DNA from: an uncultured Sphingomonadaceae bacterium
Lineage (GTDB): Bacteria; Pseudomonadota; Alphaproteobacteria; Sphingomonadales; Sphingomonadaceae
Assembly: GCA_947499255.1 (NCBI GenBank)
Contig: CANMNF010000002.1
Coordinates: 880,430-944,429 of the forward strand
Length of the DNA: 64,000 bases
Direction of reading: 5' to 3'
Both the position numbers and the translations under genes were made by a program. Of the stretch, positions 56,108-64,000 are shown in pieces (position 1 is the first letter of the stretch; each line of letters begins with the position of its first letter). The notes under the pieces are model-generated. The model did not search any database and was not told the DNA's origin. It saw nothing but the letters and a program-made list of their open reading frames with translations.

Positions 56108-59100
56108 ATGTTCGGCATGATCGATGACGATCGTTTCAAAAAACTTCGGCGGACGTTGCAAGTAGGCGCTGCGGTCAGCGCAATGCTGGTGCCGTTGCCG
56201 GTATTGGCGCAGGATGCTGCCACTAGCGTTGACGAAGAAGTCGATGATGACGATGCGATTATCGTGACCGGCCTTCGGGCGAGCCTCGAAGATGCTTTGA
56301 ACATCCGTCGTAACGCTGACGTCGTCCTTGATGGTATCTCCTCGGACGATATCGGTTCAACGCCTGACCTCAACCTTGGCGAGGCTTTGCAGCGTATTCC
56401 CGGTGTGCAAATCAACCGCGAAGCAAGCCGCCGTGACGCATCGATTTCGGTGCGTGGTCTTCCTGGCCGATTCACCAAAACCACTGTGCAGGGCCAAAGC
56501 ATTGCATCGACCGCGCGTGGCACCAATACCGGTAACCCTTTCGGCATTTTCGATGGCTCGATCTTTAACGGCGCGAATGTCATCAAGTCATTCATCGCTG
56601 ATACGCCATCGGGCGGTCTGGCTGCGCAGGTTGATTTGCGTATCCGAAGCGCTCTTGATCAACGCGAAGATATTATTCTGCGTCCCGAGATAAACTACGA
56701 AGAAACATCCGAAGCTTTCAACAAGGCGTTCTTCGGTAAAGTCGTCAGGAAAATCGGTGATCGCTTCGGTATTTACGGTACGGTTGCTTATTCGGAACAG
56801 AATTTCCGCCGCGACAGCTTCCGCATCAACGAGTATGCTGCTTTCAACAACCAGCAGGTTGGTCAGCTTGCAGAAGGCACTTTGGTCTCTGGCAATGGCT
56901 TTACGCTGCGTGATATCGCGGCGGGTCCAAACCCTGCCTTTGATATTGCTGAGGTCGGTGAAAACGGCCTCAACAATACGGTAATTTTCCCGCGGCAGAT
57001 TCGCCAGATTACTGATGATATCCGCGGTGACCGTTTGTCCGGTGCCGCCGGTATCGCGTATGAGATTACTGACAATCTGCAGTTCCGCGTAGACGGCATT
57101 TTCACACGGCGGGATCTTGATCAGGCGGGTGCAGATCTCCTTGTGATCGACGCTCTTAGCAGCACGCGTGCATTGGTTACGCCTTTGTCCGATCCGGTTA
57201 GCGTGGGCACTTTGGACTTCGATCAGAACGATACGCCGGAAAACGTCTTTGTCGTACCGCGCGTCCTTGCCAGTAACGTGCGTACATCGCTCAGCAATCG
57301 TTTCCAGCCTGGTTTTGATGAAGCTTGGGCGGTTTACCCGCAGTTTAATTTTGAGAACGATGATTGGCGTTTCGACGTGATCGGGACCTATTCTGAAGCA
57401 ACCGGCTTTTTCGATCAGACAACGTTCGGTCTTAATGCCAACTCACGCGGAGGCAACGCGACCGATGGTGACCTTGATGGTTTGAATGACCGCGGTGCTG
57501 TAGGTAACTTTGTTCTGTTCGATACCGGTCTTGGTAATTTTGATGACGTTCGCGTCGAACTTAATTTTCCTGACCAATTCATGTTTCAGCCCGAAGATAT
57601 CGATCGTTTCCTAATCAGTTCGAACCTGAACAATATCAGCCTGATCTTCCCTGATGATAGCACTGTTGCGAATGATGGCAGCTTGTTTGAAGACAACATT
57701 GGCGGCGGTCTTGGTGGCTTCATCGAATCGGTCGAACGTGACCTGAAAACCATCGATGTCGATCTTGCTCGCAAGTTTGAAACCGGCTTCATCACCGAAA
57801 TTGGTGTTGGTGGCTTTTACTCGAGTGAAAATTCGGTCAAAGTCCGCGAAGATAACACCATTACCGGGCTCGATATCACGCAACTGAGCAGCGATTTGGT
57901 CATTCAGAACCTGACTGTCCGTGAAGGTGCGACCTTCCTTGGTGGGCAGATCCCCGGGGTTGAATTCGACAACTTCCTGTCTGTGGATATTCCTGCGTTC
58001 CGTGACGCTTTGGGTCCAGTTGTTCGTGAGCCAAACCCGGAAATTGAAGCCGATTTCGATAGCTCACGACGCGTAAATGATCGTATTTCATTCTTCGAAG
58101 AGCTGACGGAGGCGAGTGCTGCCAGCATTACGTATGCAGAAGTTCTGCAGGCCGCTGAGTTCAATCCTACACAGCCGTTTCTCACATCGCGATTCCCGTT
58201 TTCGCGGAACGCCGAGAGCAACTTCAGCTCAAGCAGAGATACACTCGAACTTTACGGCATGGCCAAGTTTGATTTCCTTTATGCTATGGATGTGCCCCTG
58301 CGCGGCAATATCGGTTTGCGTTACGTAAAAACCGATCTTAGCGGTCTGGTCAACGCTGAACGGGCTCGGGGATTCTATGAAAGGCTTGCAGCGGTTCGCG
58401 CCGAAAATGGTGGGCCGGAGCTTGAATTCAGGCCGGACGCCCTGCTTGATGCAGATCCCGCCAGCCGAAGCTTTGAGCAATTCCTTCCATCGGTTAACCT
58501 GATTTATGAAATCACGCCCGAACTGGTAATTCGCGGTGCGTATTACGAAACGTTCGAAGCGTTGGATATTGCCGAATTTGTCCCTGCGCCAACGAGCATT
58601 GTTGAAGTTCAACCGGGCCTGGGTTCTGACGATGACCTGTTTAACGATGACGGGACTATCGATCTTGGCGAAGGTGGTGGGGGCAACGGTCAGCTGCTCG
58701 GCGCAGACGGCCTTCCCATTCCGCGCGCGTTGGTGAATATCAGTTCACTCGATCTGCAACCTCGCCAATCGACGGGTTTCGACCTTGGTATCAGCTGGTA
58801 CAACCGTCCTGGCAGTGTGATTTCGCTAGGCTTCTTCCACAAGACGCTGGAAAACGACATTCAACGTCGGCGCAACGACTGCCCAGCTTCGGGAACGCTG
58901 ACCGTTCTGGGTCGCACTTTCAACGATTTGCGTATTGCCGATCCTAATTCGCTTGATGAAATTGAGCGGGCGTTTGAAGGCAACTGCGTATTTACAAACG
59001 ACCTTGGCGATCCTCAACGGATCCGGATCAATCAGTTTGTGAATGTCGAAGATTCGATCAAAGTCATCGGGTTTGAAGGCCAAATTCAACAGAACTTCGA

Positions 59101-59506
59101 TTTCCTTCCTGGCCCCTTGAAGCATACAGGCATGGTGTTGAACTATACACGTGTGCGCTTTGCTGGGGACAATGACGTTCAATTGTTCAACGTTGCCGAA
59201 GACACGTACAATCTGATCGGTTATTACGATGACAAGTTTTTCCAAGCTCGTCTTGCCTATAACAACCAGTCGGAAATCGAACTTCAAGGCCAAGGTTCAT
59301 TTAGCGGTGGCAACACGCGGGTGGCTTCACGCGGTCAGCTGGATTTCAGCGGGGCTATCAAACCCTCGCGCCATTTCCAGATCCGGTTCGAAGTGTTTAA
59401 CATCACGAAGAGTGGTCGTCGCGAGTTCCTCGTAACCGAAGAGCTGTTCCGTCGTTCCGACTTCGATGGCCGTACCTATTCGGTCTCGACAACGCTGCGG
59501 TTCTGA
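56108..59506 (+). CDS. TonB-dependent outer membrane receptor
   Basis: DDAIIVTGLRASLEDALNIRRNADVVLDGISSDDIGSTPDLNLGEALQRIPGVQI plug domain, ISVRGLPGRFTKTTVQGQ, large beta-barrel, C-terminal TYSVSTTLRF; SD GAGGGGAAG before ATG 56108. Confidence 0.94.
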   Translation: MFGMIDDDRFKKLRRTLQVGAAVSAMLVPLPVLAQDAATSVDEEVDDDDAIIVTGLRASLEDALNIRRNADVVLDGISSDDIGSTPDLNLGEALQRIPGVQINREASRRDASISVRGLPGRFTKTTVQGQSIASTARGTNTGNPFGIFDGSIFNGANVIKSFIADTPSGGLAAQVDLRIRSALDQREDIILRPEINYEETSEAFNKAFFGKVVRKIGDRFGIYGTVAYSEQNFRRDSFRINEYAAFNNQQVGQLAEGTLVSGNGFTLRDIAAGPNPAFDIAEVGENGLNNTVIFPRQIRQITDDIRGDRLSGAAGIAYEITDNLQFRVDGIFTRRDLDQAGADLLVIDALSSTRALVTPLSDPVSVGTLDFDQNDTPENVFVVPRVLASNVRTSLSNRFQPGFDEAWAVYPQFNFENDDWRFDVIGTYSEATGFFDQTTFGLNANSRGGNATDGDLDGLNDRGAVGNFVLFDTGLGNFDDVRVELNFPDQFMFQPEDIDRFLISSNLNNISLIFPDDSTVANDGSLFEDNIGGGLGGFIESVERDLKTIDVDLARKFETGFITEIGVGGFYSSENSVKVREDNTITGLDITQLSSDLVIQNLTVREGATFLGGQIPGVEFDNFLSVDIPAFRDALGPVVREPNPEIEADFDSSRRVNDRISFFEELTEASAASITYAEVLQAAEFNPTQPFLTSRFPFSRNAESNFSSSRDTLELYGMAKFDFLYAMDVPLRGNIGLRYVKTDLSGLVNAERARGFYERLAAVRAENGGPELEFRPDALLDADPASRSFEQFLPSVNLIYEITPELVIRGAYYETFEALDIAEFVPAPTSIVEVQPGLGSDDDLFNDDGTIDLGEGGGGNGQLLGADGLPIPRALVNISSLDLQPRQSTGFDLGISWYNRPGSVISLGFFHKTLENDIQRRRNDCPASGTLTVLGRTFNDLRIADPNSLDEIERAFEGNCVFTNDLGDPQRIRINQFVNVEDSIKVIGFEGQIQQNFDFLPGPLKHTGMVLNYTRVRFAGDNDVQLFNVAEDTYNLIGYYDDKFFQARLAYNNQSEIELQGQGSFSGGNTRVASRGQLDFSGAIKPSRHFQIRFEVFNITKSGRREFLVTEELFRRSDFDGRTYSVSTTLRF

Positions 59507-59544
59507 TCGGCAGGATAATCCTGCGGTCTGATTATGAATATGAT

Positions 59545-59596
59545 CGCATGACAGTCAGCTTTGGGGAGCATTTGGCTTCGGACTGACTGTCATGCG
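59545..59596. repeat. 14-bp perfect inverted repeat between TonB receptor and autotransporter genes
   Basis: CGCATGACAGTCAG-N24-CTGACTGTCATGCG, ending ~20 nt before the autotransporter start codon; no following T-tract. Confidence 0.75.
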
Positions 59597-59616
59597 TTAA
59601 AAGGGAGAAATTGAGG

Positions 59617-62600
59617 ATGTTGTTTATCAAAGATGAAGGCGCGCGCTTGGCGCAGCGAGATGGCTCCGTAAAAGCGCTCCTACTCGCATCCAGCGTTCTC
59701 GTATCAGCGATGAGCGGAACTGCTGCGGCGCAGTCGAATATCGTTGTCAGGGATGGCGATGTGCGGACCAGTGCCGCCAATATCGATAATAGTGACACAC
59801 TTACAGTCGAGGAAGGCGGAATTCTCAGCTTCACTCGTGGTACGGCTGTGAACATTGGTTTTGGTAGCAATAACATCAATGTCGAAATCAATAATGATGG
59901 TGTTATCGAATCTCACACGAACAACAATTCACGCGTGGTCAATGGGGGTCGGAACTATACCGGCACTTTCAACCTGACGATCAGAAACGGCACTGGTGCC
60001 CGTATTCAGTCTGGTTTCCAAACTGACCCAACCACCGGCCTTTCGAACCAGGTAAACGGCGCGAGCAACGCAATTCGTTTGCGTGATAACAATAGCGATG
60101 CCCTCGCGACCATTCTTATCGAAAACGATGGTATCATTCGTACGACATCGAGGCGCAGTGACGGCAGCTTCAACACCTTTACCCGTAATATCAATATCGA
60201 TCCGTTTGGAGAGGGTTCAACGATAACCCTGAACAACGGGGAAAACGGGTTCCTTGAAGGTGCTTACGGTTTCTGGTCGCGCATCACTGCCAATATCGAC
60301 AATGCCGGCATTATCAAAGCCATTGACTCTGGAGACAGCACATCGACTTCTGAGGGTATTGACCTTGTAGTCGGTGGTTCGATCATACTGCGCTCAACCA
60401 GTTTAACTTCCGGCAACACGGAAAAACTAACCGGTCCATCTGACTCGATCAATTTTGACGATAATAGTGCGAGAGATGTTAACAGGTTGACGATTGAAGC
60501 TGGGGCCGAAATCATCGGCCGGATCAGCGCTAGCAGCAATGGCCTGTTAGATACGCTTGAACTGACGGTAAGTGATGACAGCGATGAGCCTATGTCAGAC
60601 ACGCTTGGACTGGCAGTCAATTTTGATGAGCTGGTGGTTTCAGGCGGTGACTGGACGATCACCAACGCGTTTGACCTTACTCCACCCGATCCCGTTGTTG
60701 ACGATACTACGGGTGCAACTACTGTTCCTCCCAGCGTTTCAGGCGCAACCATCGATAGCGGTGCTTCGCTAACTTTGGGCGCGGGGGCTTCGATTGTAGG
60801 CACTGTCTCCAACTCCGGCACATTGGGCTTTGGCCAAGGCGGCATGCAAACGCTCGATCCGACTACTGTCATTACAGGTTCTGGTTCGGTTCTTGTGACC
60901 AATGGTACCGAGCTCACAATCAACACCGCCGAAGTTTACACCGGCGATACAGTGGTGGGTGATGGCTCCCTCCAGCTTGACGGTTCTCTTGCAGGAGGTG
61001 TCCAAGTAAGTGAAGGAACTACGCTAACAGGTACCGGTAGTGCGGCCGGTTCTGCGCAAGTTTCCGGCACCATTTCACCTGCCGGCCCTGACGTTGTGGG
61101 CACACTAACCCTGGGCGGGTTGGACCTCACCCCGAGCGCGACCATTCAATATGATGCAGGTGCGCCTGATATCATTGCTGCAAGCGACCGGATCCAGGTC
61201 AACGGCAATGTGACACTCGACGGCGAAATCGATGTAAACGATGTAGGCGGCTTTGGTGAAGGCGTTTACCGGATCATCGATTATACCGGAACTTTGACCG
61301 ACAATGGCTTGGAAATCGGCATGTTGCCGGACACTTTCCTGGCATTCGATACAGAAGTTCAGACGGTCAATGCTGGACAGGTCAATCTTGTAGTCGATCG
61401 TGATGGACGTTTGCAGTTCTTTGACGGTACGGACCTTGTCGCCGATGGCAACGTTGACGGCGGGGCCGGAAGTTTCAACCTGACTACGACGAACTTCACC
61501 AATTTCGACGGTACCAGCAACGCAGCATTTGGTGGCGAAATCGCGGTTTTCCAGAATGCCGGTGGCATCGTCACTGTAGACGATAATATCGCGTTTGAGA
61601 TCTTGCAGTTCACAGACGATGGCTATGATCTGGTGAACGGCACGGGGTCTCTTACCCTCGGCGCTGATCCATCTTCCATTCGCGTTGATGAAGATATCAC
61701 TGCCAGCATTTCTGCCAATATCGGCGGCACTGGCGCGCTGAGCAAAGTTGGCAATGGTACGCTTGAGCTTGGCGGCACAAACACCTTTAGTGGCTCCACC
61801 AATGTAGAGTTTGGGACGCTTAATCTTACTGGTAGCGTCGCCAACGGTGTCGTCGTCAGCGATAACGCGACCCTGGGCGGCGACGGTACGGTGAACGGTG
61901 TCACCACGGTTATGGCAGGCGTAATCGCGCCTGGTGATAATGGTGTAGGCACGTTGACGACCGGCAATCTCATCCTGAACGAAGGTTCCGTGCTGCAATA
62001 CGAATTGGGCACACCCGATGTATTGGCAGCAAGCGATCGAATTCAGGTCAACGGCAATCTGACGCTTGATGGTACGTTCAACGCAACGGATGTCGGCAAT
62101 TTTGGTGATGGTGTGTATCGCTTGATCGATTACACCGGAACTCTGACCGATAATGGTCTTGAAGTTGGCGACTTGCCGGGCGATGTTCTGCCTTCACAGC
62201 GCGCAATTCAGGTTTCCCAAGCTGGCCAAATCAACTTGATCGTGGCGACAGAAGCTCCGGCTATCCAGTTCTTCGATGGTATGGATGTTCTTGGCGATCG
62301 CGTGATTGACGGCGGTGACGGTGTTTGGGATCTGACCACCACCAACTGGACGGATGCCAATGGTGAACTGAACAACGTGTTCGGTGAGAACTTTGCTGTA
62401 TTCACGGGTGCTGCTGGAACAGTAACAGTCGAAGATGACCTTTCGTTCTCGGGTATCCAGTTCATCACTGATGGGTACGTTATCGAAGATGGCGGTGGCA
62501 GTTTGACCATCGTCGATAACTTCAGAGACGATAGCACTGACGTGGATGAGAACACCAATTTCCGTGTCGATCCTTCGGTAACTGCAACGATCAACGCAGA

Positions 62601-64000
62601 AATCCTTGGTACCAACAGCCTCACCAAGCTGGATGCTGGTACGTTGGTTCTCGGCGGCGACAGCACCTATAGCGGCGAAACTTTCGTTGCTGGTGGTACG
62701 TTGCAGGTTAATGGCAGCGTAACCTCTGCGGTTACTGTTCAATCAGGCGGTACGCTTTCCGGCACAGGTTTGTTGGGCGGTTTGACTGTCGATGGTACGC
62801 TTTCAACCGGTGTCGATGGTCTTGGACAGATTACTGTCAATGGCCTCACGACCTTTAACGCAGGTTCGATCTTCGATGTTGAGCTGACATCAGATGGCGA
62901 TGGTGACGTTCTTGGTGTACAAGGCAGCACCGTTATCAATGGCGGCGATGTCGCGATCACCTACGCAGATGGCGATTACGGTAACGCTACGGTTTATACC
63001 ATTTTGGGTGCATCCGCGGTTCAGGGTACATTCGACAGCATCACCGACAATCTCGACAACGTTGACTCGTTCTTGCAATATAACGGCATTCGGGTTGAAG
63101 TTGTCGCCTTGCGCAACGATGTGTTGTTCTCCCAGTTCGGCACGACCGCGAACCAAATTGCCGTTGGCACGATCTTTGATGGCACACCTACCAACGGTGT
63201 TCTGACCCGTGCGCTGCTGTTTGCAGAGCAGGATGAAGCGGTTGCTGTGTTGGATGAGCTATCTGGTGAAGCCTTCGCGGTCACATTGGATCACATCGTA
63301 CGCAGTGCGCACGAGTATCGTCGCCCGTTCGTTGACCGGATGTCCGAACCTGTCGAAGCTGGCGTCGTTGTTTGGGGCGAGCTTGGTGTGGGCAAGGTTG
63401 AGTTCGATGCGCAAACTGGCTTTGCTGGCTACGATGTTGATCGTTCATCCTACGCAAGCGGACTTGAGTTCGGCTTTGGCGAAACCAGCAAAATTGGTGC
63501 TGGCGTCAACTGGGTCGAAGACAATATCGAAATCATCGGTCGCGATGGCGCTGGTACACTCCAGGCCATCACAGCCTTCGGCTATGGTTCGTTCGATTTG
63601 GGTGGCCTGGCGATCAGGCTTGGTGGGGGTTATTCCTTCATCACCAATGAAATCGATCGTTCGCTCGCATTCTTCGGAATTAATGAGCAAGTGTCGAGCG
63701 ACGAAGAAGGTTCGCAAGTTCAGGTTTATGGTGAACTGGCTTACGGCTTTGGCGGGGAAGCATTCCGCGTCGAACCTTTCATCGGTGGTTCTTACTCCAA
63801 GACAGACCTTGACGGCTTCAGCGAAGTTGGTGGACAATTTGCCAGCGTTGCCGCTGCGGGCGTTGATGTAGATCAAACCGTTGGTACCGCAGGTGCTCGT
63901 GCATTCGGTGGTATCGGACCGCACATTTACATCGAAGGTGAAGCGGCAGTCGATAAGTACTTCGGCGATACCCCCGCAACACGACTGCTGAACCTCGGCA
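59617..64000 (+). CDS. Large autotransporter (type V secretion) protein with PATR-like passenger repeats and beta-barrel domain, truncated at right edge
   Basis: ATG at 59617 after SD TTGAGG: MLFIKDEGARLAQRDGSVKALLLASSVLVSAMSGTAAAQSNIVVRDGDV...; passenger repeats LSKVGNGTLELGGTNTFSGSTNVEFGTLNLTGSVANG and LTKLDAGTLVLGGDSTYSGETFVAGGTLQVNGS; frame still open at 64000 (AFGGIGPHIYIEGEAAVDKYFGDTPATRLLNLG). Not in the supplied ORF track because no stop is reached. Confidence 0.9.
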   Translation, partial: MLFIKDEGARLAQRDGSVKALLLASSVLVSAMSGTAAAQSNIVVRDGDVRTSAANIDNSDTLTVEEGGILSFTRGTAVNIGFGSNNINVEINNDGVIESHTNNNSRVVNGGRNYTGTFNLTIRNGTGARIQSGFQTDPTTGLSNQVNGASNAIRLRDNNSDALATILIENDGIIRTTSRRSDGSFNTFTRNINIDPFGEGSTITLNNGENGFLEGAYGFWSRITANIDNAGIIKAIDSGDSTSTSEGIDLVVGGSIILRSTSLTSGNTEKLTGPSDSINFDDNSARDVNRLTIEAGAEIIGRISASSNGLLDTLELTVSDDSDEPMSDTLGLAVNFDELVVSGGDWTITNAFDLTPPDPVVDDTTGATTVPPSVSGATIDSGASLTLGAGASIVGTVSNSGTLGFGQGGMQTLDPTTVITGSGSVLVTNGTELTINTAEVYTGDTVVGDGSLQLDGSLAGGVQVSEGTTLTGTGSAAGSAQVSGTISPAGPDVVGTLTLGGLDLTPSATIQYDAGAPDIIAASDRIQVNGNVTLDGEIDVNDVGGFGEGVYRIIDYTGTLTDNGLEIGMLPDTFLAFDTEVQTVNAGQVNLVVDRDGRLQFFDGTDLVADGNVDGGAGSFNLTTTNFTNFDGTSNAAFGGEIAVFQNAGGIVTVDDNIAFEILQFTDDGYDLVNGTGSLTLGADPSSIRVDEDITASISANIGGTGALSKVGNGTLELGGTNTFSGSTNVEFGTLNLTGSVANGVVVSDNATLGGDGTVNGVTTVMAGVIAPGDNGVGTLTTGNLILNEGSVLQYELGTPDVLAASDRIQVNGNLTLDGTFNATDVGNFGDGVYRLIDYTGTLTDNGLEVGDLPGDVLPSQRAIQVSQAGQINLIVATEAPAIQFFDGMDVLGDRVIDGGDGVWDLTTTNWTDANGELNNVFGENFAVFTGAAGTVTVEDDLSFSGIQFITDGYVIEDGGGSLTIVDNFRDDSTDVDENTNFRVDPSVTATINAEILGTNSLTKLDAGTLVLGGDSTYSGETFVAGGTLQVNGSVTSAVTVQSGGTLSGTGLLGGLTVDGTLSTGVDGLGQITVNGLTTFNAGSIFDVELTSDGDGDVLGVQGSTVINGGDVAITYADGDYGNATVYTILGASAVQGTFDSITDNLDNVDSFLQYNGIRVEVVALRNDVLFSQFGTTANQIAVGTIFDGTPTNGVLTRALLFAEQDEAVAVLDELSGEAFAVTLDHIVRSAHEYRRPFVDRMSEPVEAGVVVWGELGVGKVEFDAQTGFAGYDVDRSSYASGLEFGFGETSKIGAGVNWVEDNIEIIGRDGAGTLQAITAFGYGSFDLGGLAIRLGGGYSFITNEIDRSLAFFGINEQVSSDEEGSQVQVYGELAYGFGGEAFRVEPFIGGSYSKTDLDGFSEVGGQFASVAAAGVDVDQTVGTAGARAFGGIGPHIYIEGEAAVDKYFGDTPATRLLNLG

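Noticed and set aside
60264-63924. Cluster of - strand ORFs (60264-60926, 61105-61998, 62194-62742, 63445-63924 and others)
   Set aside because: All lie antisense to the continuous autotransporter frame, which has clear signal peptide, repeat and barrel features.
1-64000. CRISPR arrays, tRNA/rRNA genes, integrases or transposases that would mark a mobile island
   Set aside because: None recognised on either strand by reading; a tRNAscan/ISfinder search would be needed to exclude small or degenerate elements.

Overview
The window is 64 kb of a Gram-negative chromosome. Gene content and protein style suggest a Sphingomonadales/Erythrobacter-like alphaproteobacterium, but this is inferred without a database search. 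Four blocks are visible. (1) ~1-14.1 kb: purine catabolism. A tightly overlapping + strand operon (puuE C-terminus, hpxZ-like, uraD, uraH, puuD-type urate oxidase, xdhA, xdhB, xdhC, guaD, BASS-type transporter) converges on a - strand operon (exported nucleoside hydrolase, exported adenosine deaminase, adenine deaminase, TetR). (2) ~14.2-20.5 kb: LysR regulator plus a translationally coupled ankyrin / DUF1552 / DUF1592-cytochrome c operon of unknown function. (3) ~20.9-34.6 kb: monosaccharide catabolism. This holds a complete Weimberg-type D-xylose route (sugar porter, xylX, xylB, xylC, xylD, xylA) and a phosphorylative L-rhamnose route (rhaK, bifunctional rhaD, rhaI). (4) ~34.6-64 kb: a polysaccharide-utilisation locus with four GH106 alpha-L-rhamnosidases, two GH105 unsaturated uronyl hydrolases, one formylglycine sulfatase, one orphan beta-helix protein (candidate lyase), an EF-hand protein, a TonB-dependent receptor, and a large autotransporter running off the right edge. 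The ORF track omits this autotransporter. The best candidate for an undescribed system is the linked xylose + rhamnose + GH106/GH105/sulfatase/beta-helix locus. Its composition would suit a sulfated, rhamnose- and uronate-rich glycan such as ulvan. The second candidate is the Ank-DUF1552-DUF1592 operon. No tRNA, rRNA, CRISPR array, transposase or integrase was recognised.
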